Numbered from the stretch's first letter, positions 17,700-27,570 are shown. The stretch: DNA of 64,000 bases from Algoriphagus litoralis (GCF_003259255.1 NZ_QGOL01000009.1:186001-250000), one strand, 5' to 3'. Program-made: numbers and translations. The notes: generated by a model not told the origin, from the letters alone.

Positions 17700-19424
17700 C
17701 TACACGGGTTCATTTGGCCGGAATCTGATCTCGTCCGGATAAGGAAACGCATGGATCAATTCCCCTTTTTGGATCCGTTCTTGAAGAGATTTCCAGTAGA
17801 ATGGATCGAATAAATCCTGATGATATTCTAAAAAGTGAGGCTTTAGGTCTGCTCTGCCGATCATCCACCTGCGAAAATCTTCAGGGAAAACATCATTCTT
17901 TTTGATTTCATACCAAGGCTCCGAAGCATAGATTTGTTCATAAGTTTCTGGCTTTGGTTTCACTCTGAAATTCATTTCTTCCAGAAATTCGATTTCATCA
18001 TAATCATAGAATATGACGCGTTTTTGACGGGTAAGTCCAAAGTTTTTGGTCATCATATCCCCGGGAAAGATATTGGCCTGCGCCAATTGAAGGATCGCAC
18101 GACCATAATCTTCTACCGCCCGCCTGCCTTCTTCGGTAGTGCAGGTATCCAGAAAGAGGTTGAGCGGAATCATTTTTCGCTCGGTATACAGGTGTTTAAT
18201 TACCAAATGTCCTTCATTAATCTGCAGCAATGAATTTGTGGTGTTTCGAAGCTCCTTCAGCAGCTCTTCACTGATCCGCTCAAGCGGGATTTTGAAAAAT
18301 TCAAATTCATGCGTATCCGCCATTCTGCCGACGCGATCATGTAGCGAGACCAACTTGTATTTTTCACGAACCTCTTGGCGAGTCATACTCTTCGGAGGCT
18401 CAAAGTGATCTTTAATCAATTTAAATACAATGTTGAAGGAGGGAAGGGTAAAGACAGTCATCACCATGCCTTTGATCCCTGGTGCCACGACAAATTTGTC
18501 AGTGCTATTTTCCAAATGATTGAGGAAGTCTATGTAGAAAAGTGTCTTGCCATGCTTATTGAATCCAATAGCATTGTAGAGTTCATGTGTTTTTTTGTGT
18601 GGAATCACCGAAAGCAGAAAGCTGATAATCTGAGATGGAATCTCGGCCTCAACCATAAAATAAGATCTGGTAAAGCTAAAGAGGTGACTCATTAAATTGG
18701 GGTCAAAAATCAATGTGTCTACATAAATCCCTTTGGGCCCATTCATGAAAGGGATAATAAATGGCATCCATTTATTGCCAACAAAGGTTCTTCCGATTAA
18801 ATAGGCAGCTTTATTTCGATAGAAGACTGGTTTCAATAGTTGCGTTTTGGTACCAACTTCTACTTGGTATCGGGTGAGAATGACTTTTTTGACACCTTCT
18901 ACGAGAAATTCGACATCCTTTTCTTTATCCATGTATGAACTCCCAAATTCAAAATCTTCCAAGATTTTACGGATGATCTGTTCGAGTCCCATCGAGGCTG
19001 GATAGGTCCTTAGCAGGGTTGAATTTTCTTGAAATTCTGCTATTCGATGACTTCCTGTGACATACATGAGTTCCTCATCCAAAGGATTATCTGGAAAAGT
19101 CTTGCGAAAAAGTGAATTGAAAAAAGTCTCAGCCAATTCCACATCCGGCCTCTCAGCGATCATTTTTTGATATTCCATTCGGATGAGTTGCCAGATTTGT
19201 CGATCAGAGGAGTCTTCTCCCAAAAGGTCCTGGAAGACTTTCTTCAACTCAAAAAGAAGGTCTTTGTATAGCCGAAGCCGTTGGCGATGATTGAGTTGGG
19301 TGGCTTGCCAATTCCGCTGCGCAAAGTAAAGCGGAGCAAGTTTGGTATAGGTATTAAATGATTCTATATAGGTGAGATAGCCTTCGAAAATTTTTGTAGC
19401 TAGTGGTAAAGAGCGATGTGGCAT
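17700..19424 (-). CDS. aceK: isocitrate dehydrogenase kinase/phosphatase
   Basis: 574 residues, full length for AceK, which both phosphorylates and dephosphorylates isocitrate dehydrogenase to steer carbon into the glyoxylate bypass. The nucleotide loop VAPGIKGMVMTVF is near residue 315. The ATP lysine lies in FNIVFKLIKDHF, and the catalytic block NIFPGDMMTKNFGL followed by VIFYDYDEIEFL is near 445-475. The regulatory N-terminal half is also present. In enterobacteria the gene lies in aceBAK. Here no isocitrate lyase or malate synthase is adjacent; neighbours are an esterase and a lipoprotein. AceK is best known from Proteobacteria. Confidence 0.92.
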   Translation of the reverse strand: MPHRSLPLATKIFEGYLTYIESFNTYTKLAPLYFAQRNWQATQLNHRQRLRLYKDLLFELKKVFQDLLGEDSSDRQIWQLIRMEYQKMIAERPDVELAETFFNSLFRKTFPDNPLDEELMYVTGSHRIAEFQENSTLLRTYPASMGLEQIIRKILEDFEFGSSYMDKEKDVEFLVEGVKKVILTRYQVEVGTKTQLLKPVFYRNKAAYLIGRTFVGNKWMPFIIPFMNGPKGIYVDTLIFDPNLMSHLFSFTRSYFMVEAEIPSQIISFLLSVIPHKKTHELYNAIGFNKHGKTLFYIDFLNHLENSTDKFVVAPGIKGMVMTVFTLPSFNIVFKLIKDHFEPPKSMTRQEVREKYKLVSLHDRVGRMADTHEFEFFKIPLERISEELLKELRNTTNSLLQINEGHLVIKHLYTERKMIPLNLFLDTCTTEEGRRAVEDYGRAILQLAQANIFPGDMMTKNFGLTRQKRVIFYDYDEIEFLEEMNFRVKPKPETYEQIYASEPWYEIKKNDVFPEDFRRWMIGRADLKPHFLEYHQDLFDPFYWKSLQERIQKGELIHAFPYPDEIRFRPNEPV

Positions 19425-19804
19425 AAGTTGGAAACTGGATCAGTGAAGAAAGATTAAATTTTTTAAGGATTTTTCTAAATCTAAGAATTCAAAAAGCAAT
19501 TGATTTTCTGCGATTTATCTTCTTGGAATCTTAACCGAATAAAATTTTGAATATTTTTCGCAATCGATTGTTTGGAGGGAATGAAAACATTTTCTACTTT
19601 TCGCAGGTATTCATCAACTGAATATCTACAATAGGTTTAATAGGTTTGAGAGCAGGAAAAGGTCGGAGTCATATTCCGGCCTTTTTTGTTTTTAGAATGA
19701 ATTTGGCCTTTGCGGCATTTTCAATTCTTTGTTTGGAGATTCATTGTTCAAATCCGTTTGATTTTTCGATCCCTTGACTTAGCTTCAACGCTCAAATTTT
19801 CGCT
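19425..19804. other. 380-bp intergenic region between divergent genes
   Basis: Upstream of aceK on one side and of a lipoprotein gene on the other. It is AT-rich and holds one strong plus-strand hairpin terminator (19658-19693). It also has a 17-codon reading frame (19581-19634) preceded by GGAGGG only one base from its ATG. No tRNA or known riboswitch shape was seen. A short independent transcript ending at the terminator is possible. Confidence 0.5.
19658..19693 (+). terminator. orphan rho-independent terminator
   Basis: Stem AAAGGTCGGA/TCCGGCCTTT (arms 19658-19667 and 19675-19684, one wobble pair) followed by a long T-rich run. No annotated plus-strand gene precedes it, so it must end either aceK antisense transcription or a small RNA. 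Confidence 0.7.
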
Positions 19805-20482
19805 ATGAAAGTGTCAACTAAAATCTTTCTCCCAGTTTGGTTGGGAACGCTTATTTTTTTTTCGGCTTGTGAATCTTCCGATTCTTCAAAATCTGAAGAT
19901 TCTCTTGCTGTAACCTCAGATGCAGGGAGTTTGGAGGTTATGCAGAGCAAAATAAACCAGGCACTCGCTCAAAAATCAAGTTGGCAAAGTCATTGGGCTG
20001 CTTCGGTGGGGCTGTTTGATTCTTCTGATTTCGAATTGGTCATGACAGACTCCATCGATCCTATGGAGATGCCGGAGAAGAATCCTATTCTAGCTGAAGA
20101 TCCGCTTTTCCCATATCAACTGCCACATCCTGAGGGGAATGGAACCTTGGATATTTATTCCTATAAAGTAGAAGCACAGGAGAGTTTGGATCAGCCTTTT
20201 CTTAACCCTGATTCAGAAGTGATCTGGTACCGAGCAGACGGGATGAAAGAACGATTGTTATTCATGGGGCCTTCCGGAATGTTTGAGGAGGCATTGTGGA
20301 TGAATGCGTCGGAGTTGATGGTTTTGGGATTTTTTCAGGAAGAGGACGGATTTAGACCAATGATTTGGATCATTAATGTCCAGAATCATTCCCTAAATCA
20401 ATTCAGAATGACCAAGGTGGTGAAAGAGTACCAGCATGATTCCTATCTCGATACCAAGTTGAAAACGGTGGATTTAACCTGA
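19805..20482 (+). CDS. putative lipoprotein, unknown function
   Basis: 225 residues with a lipoprotein signal peptide. The lipobox ends at FFSAC (Cys about 22), followed by a Ser/Asp-rich tether. The folded part contains acidic and aromatic residues (for example ENPILAEDPLFPYQLPHPEG and SEVIWYRADGMKERLLFMGP). I do not recognise the family. The Nudix gene begins 2 bp after its stop, so the two form an operon. Confidence 0.72.
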   Translation: MKVSTKIFLPVWLGTLIFFSACESSDSSKSEDSLAVTSDAGSLEVMQSKINQALAQKSSWQSHWAASVGLFDSSDFELVMTDSIDPMEMPEKNPILAEDPLFPYQLPHPEGNGTLDIYSYKVEAQESLDQPFLNPDSEVIWYRADGMKERLLFMGPSGMFEEALWMNASELMVLGFFQEEDGFRPMIWIINVQNHSLNQFRMTKVVKEYQHDSYLDTKLKTVDLT

Positions 20483-20484
20483 TT

Positions 20485-21135
20485 ATGAATTTTGACCTGC
20501 TCATTCGTCGGTTGGAGCAAGCCATGAAATTTCCCCTGCCTGGAAAAAAAGCCCACCTTCAAATGTCACCGATGCCGGTAGATATGCGGCGATTTGACTC
20601 AGTTTTACCGGAAAATCATAGAAAAAGCGGAGTCCTGATTTTATTTTATCCGATTGGTAAGGATACTTATTTTCCTTTGATCAAGCGGCCCGAGTATCAG
20701 GGTTTTCATAGCGGTCAAGTCGCTTTTCCAGGAGGTAAAATGGAACAAGGTGACGAAAACATTATCCAGACTGCACTGAGAGAGGCTGAGGAGGAAGTGG
20801 GTGTCGACCGCAGAGATGTTCAGGTTTTGGGAAGTCTAACAGAGCTTTTTATCCCGACCAGTAAATTTTTGGTAAGTCCTATTCTTGGGTTTGTCGAAAA
20901 GCAGCCTGATTTCATTCCGGAGGCCAAAGAAGTATCGCGGATCATTCAGACCGAATTGCCGCTGTTGTTTGGTGCCGAGGTGAAAAAACGAAAAACGCTG
21001 ACAGTGAGCCAAAACGTCAATCTGGATACCCCATATTTCGAAATTGACGGAGAGGTAGTATGGGGAGCGACAGCCATGATTCTAAGTGAATTGATCCAAG
21101 TACTAAAAGGATCAGATGGAGAATTATTGGGCTAA
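20485..21135 (+). CDS. Nudix hydrolase, probable CoA pyrophosphatase
   Basis: 216 residues. The CoA-pyrophosphatase motif GQVAFPGGKME runs directly into a Nudix box (GGKMEQGDENIIQTALREA, then EEEVG), with the metal-binding REAEEE. FPLIKRPEYQGFHSGQ upstream is the UPF0035 signature region. Family members cleave CoA or its oxidised and acyl forms into 4'-phosphopantetheine and 3',5'-ADP. It follows the lipoprotein gene by 2 bp. Confidence 0.88.
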   Translation: MNFDLLIRRLEQAMKFPLPGKKAHLQMSPMPVDMRRFDSVLPENHRKSGVLILFYPIGKDTYFPLIKRPEYQGFHSGQVAFPGGKMEQGDENIIQTALREAEEEVGVDRRDVQVLGSLTELFIPTSKFLVSPILGFVEKQPDFIPEAKEVSRIIQTELPLLFGAEVKKRKTLTVSQNVNLDTPYFEIDGEVVWGATAMILSELIQVLKGSDGELLG

Positions 21136-21181
21136 TTGCTCATTTGGTTGTATCGTTGTAGCTGTAAATTAAATCCTGCGA

Positions 21182-22435
21182 ATGGAAGAAAGTACACTCT
21201 TGATTGGAAATGACGCGGTAGTTTTTGGCCTTTTGATGGCAACTCTGGCATTTGTATTCGCTACTTCAGCGAGCAAAAAGCCATTTTGGGTAAAGTTTTA
21301 TACCTATATCCCGACGGTTTTACTTTGCTATTTTATTCCAGCAGTATTCAATTCTTTAGGACTTATCTCTGGAGAATCATCCGGTCTGTACAAAGTGTCA
21401 TCCAGGTATCTTCTTCCTGCCTCTTTGGTTTTATTTACGATAAGTATCGATTTAAAAGGGATTCTTAAACTCGGACCAAAAGCCCTGACGATGTTTCTGG
21501 CTGGATCAATAGGAATTATGATTGGTGGTCCCCTGGCCCTTTTGACAGTAGGGACTTTATTTCCGGATGTTTACTCCGGGACAGGTTCTGATGAGCTTTG
21601 GAGAGGATTGTCTACGATCGCAGGCAGCTGGATCGGTGGCGGAGCCAATCAGACAGCTATGCTGGAAGTATTCGGTGCCAGTCCGACACTGTTTGGGCAA
21701 ATGATTGCCGTGGATGTGTTGGTTGCAAATCTTTGGATGGCTTTTTTGCTGTATTGGGCTGCAAAACCTGAAAAATTAGACAAACTGCTCAAAGCCGATA
21801 CTTCTGCGATCTATGAACTCCGGGATCGAATTGCCAAGCATAGGGAAGGAATCATGAAGATTCCAAGTCTAGGAGATACCATGTTGATTCTAGGGATTGG
21901 ATTTGGAGTCACTGGTTTTTCTCATTTGTGTGCAGATTTTTTGGCGCCATGGTTTGAAAATAACTATCCGCAACTCAATCAATATTCCTTGAATTCTGCC
22001 TTTTTCTGGATTGTGGTGATTGCAACTACTGCTGGATTATTGCTTTCCTTTACCAAAGCCAGAGATCTGGAAGGTGCAGGTGCCTCACGGATGGGGAGCG
22101 TTTTGCTTTATGTTTTAGTAGCGACTATTGGGATGCAAATGGATTTGGGTGCAGTATTGGATAATCCTATTTTCTTCCTGATCGGGATAGTTTGGATGAT
22201 TTTCCACATTCTGATCATGTCCTTGGTTGCTTATCTGATTAAGGCACCTTTTTTCTATGTAGCTGTAGGATCACAAGCCAATGTAGGAGGGGCAGCTTCT
22301 GCACCGATTGTAGCCTCAGCATTTGATCCATCGTTAGCGCCGGTGGGTGTTTTATTGGCAGTCTTGGGATATGCTGTGGGAACCTATGGAGCCTATTTGG
22401 CTGGATTAATGATGCAGGCTATTTGGGCAATGTGA
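21182..22435 (+). CDS. DUF819 family integral membrane protein
   Basis: 417 residues with about ten hydrophobic helices. Glycine-rich conserved segments include GSWIGGGANQTAML near residue 160 and GSQANVGGAASAPIVAS near 365, both typical of DUF819 (YjcL-like) putative transporters. The two halves look like inverted or tandem structural repeats. The substrate is unknown. Its stop overlaps the start of the 2Fe-2S gene as TGATG, implying translational coupling. Confidence 0.88.
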   Translation: MEESTLLIGNDAVVFGLLMATLAFVFATSASKKPFWVKFYTYIPTVLLCYFIPAVFNSLGLISGESSGLYKVSSRYLLPASLVLFTISIDLKGILKLGPKALTMFLAGSIGIMIGGPLALLTVGTLFPDVYSGTGSDELWRGLSTIAGSWIGGGANQTAMLEVFGASPTLFGQMIAVDVLVANLWMAFLLYWAAKPEKLDKLLKADTSAIYELRDRIAKHREGIMKIPSLGDTMLILGIGFGVTGFSHLCADFLAPWFENNYPQLNQYSLNSAFFWIVVIATTAGLLLSFTKARDLEGAGASRMGSVLLYVLVATIGMQMDLGAVLDNPIFFLIGIVWMIFHILIMSLVAYLIKAPFFYVAVGSQANVGGAASAPIVASAFDPSLAPVGVLLAVLGYAVGTYGAYLAGLMMQAIWAM

Positions 22436-22677
22436 TGCGATACAATAGGAAATTGGTATTTATTTGCGCGGGTTCGGACTGTAAAAAATCCGGATCTAAA
22501 AAAATTCGAAAAGAATTGAAAGAGGCGGCTACTGTAGGGACTTTAAAAGGACATTGTAAATTTTTTCAAACCAAGTGCATGGATATGTGTAAGTCAGCTC
22601 CGGTAGTAATCGTGGACAATCATTTTTGCAAAAATACGGATGTGAAAAAAGTCATGGAGCAAATCAAAAAGGCCTGA
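22435..22677 (+). CDS. thioredoxin-like [2Fe-2S] ferredoxin domain protein
   Basis: 80 residues. Two cysteine pairs, C-x4-C in FICAGSDCKKSG and C-x3-C in QTKCMDMCKSAP, are the cluster ligands of the thioredoxin-like 2Fe-2S family (NuoE C-terminal-like). The start is the ATG at 22435, overlapping the upstream stop; a TTG at 22423 is rejected. Such proteins are electron carriers or cluster donors of unknown partner. The stop codon lies within the terminator stem. Confidence 0.87.
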   Translation: MRYNRKLVFICAGSDCKKSGSKKIRKELKEAATVGTLKGHCKFFQTKCMDMCKSAPVVIVDNHFCKNTDVKKVMEQIKKA

Positions 22678-22694
22678 ATCTATCAGGCCTTTTT
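22666..22694. terminator. bidirectional terminator
   Basis: A perfect 12-bp inverted repeat AAAAAGGCCTGA/TCAGGCCTTTTT with a 5-base loop. It is shared by the converging 2Fe-2S and YbjQ-like genes, and its left arm includes the stop codon of the former. Confidence 0.88.
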
Positions 22695-22697
22695 CCA

Positions 22698-23018
22698 TTA
22701 AAGCTTTGTAATCTTCACTGCCGTACCACTTACCGTCACCATCAGCATTCCTTCCCGTATGGTTTCATAATCCAGGTCTATGCCAACTATTGCATTTGCA
22801 CCAAAATGCCTGGCCTGAGCTTCCATTTCAGATATTGCAGTGGCTTTAGCTTCCCGGAGTACTTGCTCGTAGGCAGATGACCGGCCACCCACAATGTCGG
22901 TGATGCTTGCGAAAAAATCTTTGAAAATATTGGCGCCGATAATGGTCTCTCCGGAAACGAGTCCAAGGTATTGGTCAATTTGATAGCCTTCAAGGGAAGG
23001 TGTGGTGGAAATAATCAT
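22698..23018 (-). CDS. YbjQ/UPF0145 family protein
   Basis: 106 residues with the whole UPF0145 pattern: [20 protein letters not shown] at the N-terminus, [20 protein letters not shown] in the middle and [14 protein letters not shown] followed by [11 protein letters not shown] at the end. Homologues form pentamers sometimes described as heavy-metal-binding, but a biochemical role is not established. The gene converges on the 2Fe-2S gene and is divergent from the hybrid kinase. Confidence 0.9.
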   Translation of the reverse strand: MIISTTPSLEGYQIDQYLGLVSGETIIGANIFKDFFASITDIVGGRSSAYEQVLREAKATAISEMEAQARHFGANAIVGIDLDYETIREGMLMVTVSGTAVKITKL

Positions 23019-23247
23019 AAAGAATATTTTTTTAGTTTAAGTTGAATTTATTTCAAATGTCATCACGGAATTTTTCTTCAAAATGTTTGAAGCAAGGTAA
23101 AAAAACAAGGGTCACAAGATCATCTCAAACCTAAGTAGAGTCATGAAAAATAAAGAGAATTAAGGTTTGTGTTTAAGGTTTTCTTTTTAAATATTACTGA
23201 GCAATTTGATTCAAGCCACGTTGATGCCCAACCCTTACTTATGATTC

Positions 23248-26200
23248 ATGTCTCAATTCCAGCAGTTTGATATTTCTGATTTTCTAAATGAAATCCAGGA
23301 ACCTCTGTTTTTGATGGATTCTGAGGAAATTATTTTTTTCAATGCCTATTATTTGAAGCATTTTCAACCCTTACCTGAGGATTGGAGGTTGGTATTTGGA
23401 ACACCTGAGCAAATCGCTGAATTGGATGAATTTTTCATGGATGGGAAAAAACCAATTCATCAGTTAAAGTTTGATTTAAATCGGATCCAAGGGGATTCGG
23501 TTGAATTTACTTGGACTTTTATCAATCTTCCATCTAGCTACAACTCCCGATTTTTGATTGCAAAAGGAACTGAGCCAGTGGCGGTGCCTTCCGAAGCGGA
23601 GCAAGTAATCCAATCAGGCGGAGACAATGCGGAGGAGCTTAGCTACATGCAGAGCATCCTCAACCACAGCCATGACCTGATAGCAATCTTGGATAAGAAT
23701 GGGAACTACAAGTTTATCAGCAATTCTGTTTCCCATAAGTTAGGATTTGAATCCTCTGAGATTATTGGCAAAAATTATCGGGATTTTGCAGCCATGGGTT
23801 CGATAGAAATAGTCAAGGGAGATTTCTTTGATGTTCTTAAGACCAGTGAAGAAGTGTCCATTGACTTTTGGGTAAAGCTTCGCAATGGAAAGCGGATTTT
23901 TCTGGAGAGTTATGCCAAAAATCTTCTCAATCATCCTCAAATTCAGGGGATTATTTTTAGCTCTAGGGATGTAACTGAATACATTCTAACCGAAAACTCA
24001 CTTCAGAGCAGGTATAAGATAGAGGACCTGATCATCCAGCTTTCTTCCCGGTTGATTGGAGGGAATTTTAAGGCGCTGGAGTCTGAGTTTTTTGGAGCTC
24101 TGTCTGGGTTTGGCGAGTTTCTGAATGCCAATCGGGCAGAAATTATGGTTTTCAACAAAGAGTCGGAGGAGTTGGAGGCAATTAGTTCGTGGTCGTCTCT
24201 CAAAACCGAGGACCGAAAATTATTGCCAACTGAGGATGAACTGAAACTGATTTTTGAGAATCAAATTTTTCTGGAAAAGGGAAAGGTCCGCTTGATTTCA
24301 AGTGAGCCAAATTCCAATCCTACTTTTAACCATTGGGTACAATGTAGGATTTTGATACCGATGATCTCTGGTGAAAGGTTACTGGGGTTGATTCGGTTTG
24401 AATCTCATGATGAGGATTTCAGATTTGAAGAAAAGGAACTTCAAGTCTTGCGCCAGTTGGGAGATGTGTTGGCCGGAGCATTTTTGGGTAGCCAAATGAA
24501 TCGGAAAATGGAGCGCAATGAAAATTTGCTCACCTATACTGAAGAATTATCCAAATCCGGGTCTTGGAGGTACAGTTCTCACAAAAGCCGGTTTTATTGC
24601 TCAGCTGGTTTTGCCAGATTATTTGGTCTAGGATCACAACCGGTTATTGAGGAATTTTCAGCATTGATCTTCCGAATAGATAAGCAATACCGGGCTTCTT
24701 TTATTTCTAATTTACGTCGGGCCAGTTCGGACCTATCCCGTACATCAGGTGAATTTACACTTACAGGAAGTGATGGGGAGGTCCGATTTATCAGTTATGA
24801 AATTGAAGGTAAGCAGGAGTTTTTGACTCAGGGCTTAGAGGTGTTTGGGTTTTGCACCGACATCTCACATAAGCGTGCCTCAGATAGTTATCTCAAGCTT
24901 CAGTCCCAAATATTAACCCAAGTCAGTGATCCTATTTTGGTGACAAACCTGGATTTGCATGTTATTTATCTCAATGAAGCCGCGGTTCAGTTATGCTGTC
25001 CCGAAACTGCCCGCGAGTTCGTCGGGTTGCTGAACGATTTGATTACCGTCCATTGGGAAAATGGAGAGGAATTAGCCCGGGTTTCGTCAATGCTTCAAGT
25101 AGGCGAACTTTGGAAGGCAGAGCGGTATATCCAAACCAAGCATACACATTTCTCCCCATTTGAGATTTCCATCCAAGCCATTCATGCCGATGGGAAGGAT
25201 AAAATTGGCTACTCGGTCATATTGAGAGGTTTGGAGGAAAAATATAAATCCGAACAGATCGCTAAAAGAGCCCAACTAATCGTGGAAAACAGTCCCGCTG
25301 TGCTCTTTAGAGTAGATCCAAACAATGATTTTGCCATCCAATACATCTCTGAAAACATCAATTTGTTTGGTTATGAGGCCACTCATTTGATGGAAAGCAA
25401 AAGCTCATTTTTGGATTTGCTCCATCCTGAGGATAGGAAATTTATAGTCGAAAATAAGGAGAGGAGGCTTACCGAAAATGGACTTCCGGCATTTTCAGGG
25501 GAATATAGGATCAAGACTTCCGAGGGGAATTTTATTTGGGTAGAGGACCGGACTAGAGATGTCATTTCTGAAAATGGAATGATCCAGTTTCACGAAGGAT
25601 TATTTCAGGATATTTCAGATCGTAAAAATCTGGAAATTGTCAATTCTCAGCGGGACGAGCAGTACCGGGTTTTGGCTTCCAATATTCCAGGGACAAATAT
25701 CTTTTTACTCGATAAGGAACGAAGATACATATTGGCAGAGGGTACCAATTTTGAAAAATGGGGGTTCAAGCGCGAAGATTTTGAAGGAAAAATGCTCAGC
25801 GAGCTTCAACTCACGCCACTGGATGAGATCAACGCCATTTTGGATCGGGTGTATTTCAATCAGGAGATTGTTGATTCTGAGTTTTTTCTGAAGGGAAGAT
25901 GTTACCAAAGGACAATTAGGCCGATCATCGAAAATGGACGTGTCGAATATGCCTTGAGTATTATCAGAGATATTCAGGACGAGTACCAGGCAAAAATGGA
26001 CTTGCTTCAATCTGAAGAAAAATACAGGCGACTAGTTGAGGAGTCTACTGAAATCATCTTTTCGCTCTCCGAAGCGTTCCTGCTTCAGTATGTCTCACCA
26101 AATGTCACCCAATTCTTGGGCTATCAATCCAATGAGGTAATTGGACGTAGTATTTTTGATTTTATCAATCCCGATGATCTGGATGTTTTTCAGGTCATGC

Positions 26201-27570
26201 TCGGAGAGGAGAAGGACTTTCTGGCCCAAAATCAATTTCTTGAATTCAGGCTTCGGCACAAGGACGGGGACTATCGAGTTTTCAGTAGCAACGGAAGATT
26301 AATTGAGGACAAAAATGGTATCCACCGATTCTATACGGGAGTGGCCAGAGATATTTCCAAGCTCAAGGAAACACAGCGGGAATTGCGGTTGGCCAAAGAA
26401 CGTGCTGAACAAGCCTCTCAGATAAAATCGCAATTTCTCTCTGTGATGAGTCATGAGATTCGGACTCCGATGAATGCGGTGATTGGTCTTGCCCATTTCC
26501 TAATGGAAGAGGATCCTAGGCCGGATCAATTGGAAAATCTAAAGACCTTGCAGTTTTCTGCAGAAAACCTCATGGCGCTCATCAATGATATCCTGGATTA
26601 CAATAAAATCGATTCGGGGAAGGTGGAGTTGGAGCAAGTTCAATTTGATATCCGTAATATGATTCATCGAATTGTTCATTCGCACAGTTTCCAGGCAAAT
26701 GAAAAGAATCTGCGAATCAGCTGTGAAATAGACGAAGCGATTCCTGAGATCTTAATTGGAGATTCTCTCCGTATTGGTCAGATAGTGAATAATCTAGTCT
26801 CCAATGCGATTAAGTTTACCGATTCAGGTTTTGTCAGAATTTCTATTTCCAGAGAATATACCAAAGACAATCAGACAGACATCAAGTTTTCTTTTGAAGA
26901 CAGCGGGATAGGAATACCGGAAAATAAGCGAAAATCAATTTTTGAGGCATTTACCCAAGCATCTTCTTCCACTTCCCGAAAATACGGTGGTACAGGTCTG
27001 GGATTGGCAATCGTGAAGCGTCTGGTCGAACTACACGGAGGGGAGATCGAGGTCAGACCCAGAAATGGAGGGGGAAGTATTTTTGAATTTATAATTCCAT
27101 TCGAGTTTGTGGATTCCCGAAAGCTCGAAACCCAACGATCAGGGGCCTTTGTGCAGCAGCGTTCTTTGCAATCCGCATCAATTTTGGTGGCAGAAGACAA
27201 TATGGTCAATCAGATTTTGATCCGTAAATTCCTCAATAAGTGGGAGGTAGGGAATCTGGTGATCGCTTCTGATGGGCAAGAAGCCTTGGATCAATTTGAG
27301 AGCGGAAGTTTTGATCTCATCCTGTTGGATCTTCAGATGCCTGAATTGGATGGATTTGAAGTGGCTACTTTTATCAGAAATCATCCCGATCCAAAAATGA
27401 ACTCCATTCCTATTTTGGCTTTGACCGCAGCTTCGATTAACGAGGTGAAAGATGAAATGAAAAGCAGCGGAATGAACGATTTTATTCCCAAGCCCTTCAC
27501 ACCTGAAATCCTGTACGAGAAGATATTGAATTGCCTTAATCCAAAAGAACCTAATGAAAATGAGGTTTAG
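23248..27570 (+). CDS. multi-PAS/GAF hybrid sensor histidine kinase-response regulator
   Basis: 1440 residues and no membrane helix, so a cytosolic sensor. The order is a PAS-like N-terminus, PAS (about 130-250), GAF (about 265-430), then about five more PAS/PAC units to 1045. Next come HisKA with MSHEIRTPMNAVIGL (phospho-His about H1069) and HATPase_c with NNLVSNAIKFTDSG, DSGIGIPENK and GGTGLGLAIVKRL. A receiver domain carries the acceptor Asp at about D1361 (LLDLQMPELDG). No HPt or DNA-binding domain is fused, so a separate phosphotransfer protein is expected. An outer-membrane protein gene follows at 58 bp. The input signal is unknown; several PAS units could bind haem, flavin or small ligands. 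Confidence 0.92.
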   Translation: MSQFQQFDISDFLNEIQEPLFLMDSEEIIFFNAYYLKHFQPLPEDWRLVFGTPEQIAELDEFFMDGKKPIHQLKFDLNRIQGDSVEFTWTFINLPSSYNSRFLIAKGTEPVAVPSEAEQVIQSGGDNAEELSYMQSILNHSHDLIAILDKNGNYKFISNSVSHKLGFESSEIIGKNYRDFAAMGSIEIVKGDFFDVLKTSEEVSIDFWVKLRNGKRIFLESYAKNLLNHPQIQGIIFSSRDVTEYILTENSLQSRYKIEDLIIQLSSRLIGGNFKALESEFFGALSGFGEFLNANRAEIMVFNKESEELEAISSWSSLKTEDRKLLPTEDELKLIFENQIFLEKGKVRLISSEPNSNPTFNHWVQCRILIPMISGERLLGLIRFESHDEDFRFEEKELQVLRQLGDVLAGAFLGSQMNRKMERNENLLTYTEELSKSGSWRYSSHKSRFYCSAGFARLFGLGSQPVIEEFSALIFRIDKQYRASFISNLRRASSDLSRTSGEFTLTGSDGEVRFISYEIEGKQEFLTQGLEVFGFCTDISHKRASDSYLKLQSQILTQVSDPILVTNLDLHVIYLNEAAVQLCCPETAREFVGLLNDLITVHWENGEELARVSSMLQVGELWKAERYIQTKHTHFSPFEISIQAIHADGKDKIGYSVILRGLEEKYKSEQIAKRAQLIVENSPAVLFRVDPNNDFAIQYISENINLFGYEATHLMESKSSFLDLLHPEDRKFIVENKERRLTENGLPAFSGEYRIKTSEGNFIWVEDRTRDVISENGMIQFHEGLFQDISDRKNLEIVNSQRDEQYRVLASNIPGTNIFLLDKERRYILAEGTNFEKWGFKREDFEGKMLSELQLTPLDEINAILDRVYFNQEIVDSEFFLKGRCYQRTIRPIIENGRVEYALSIIRDIQDEYQAKMDLLQSEEKYRRLVEESTEIIFSLSEAFLLQYVSPNVTQFLGYQSNEVIGRSIFDFINPDDLDVFQVMLGEEKDFLAQNQFLEFRLRHKDGDYRVFSSNGRLIEDKNGIHRFYTGVARDISKLKETQRELRLAKERAEQASQIKSQFLSVMSHEIRTPMNAVIGLAHFLMEEDPRPDQLENLKTLQFSAENLMALINDILDYNKIDSGKVELEQVQFDIRNMIHRIVHSHSFQANEKNLRISCEIDEAIPEILIGDSLRIGQIVNNLVSNAIKFTDSGFVRISISREYTKDNQTDIKFSFEDSGIGIPENKRKSIFEAFTQASSSTSRKYGGTGLGLAIVKRLVELHGGEIEVRPRNGGGSIFEFIIPFEFVDSRKLETQRSGAFVQQRSLQSASILVAEDNMVNQILIRKFLNKWEVGNLVIASDGQEALDQFESGSFDLILLDLQMPELDGFEVATFIRNHPDPKMNSIPILALTAASINEVKDEMKSSGMNDFIPKPFTPEILYEKILNCLNPKEPNENEV

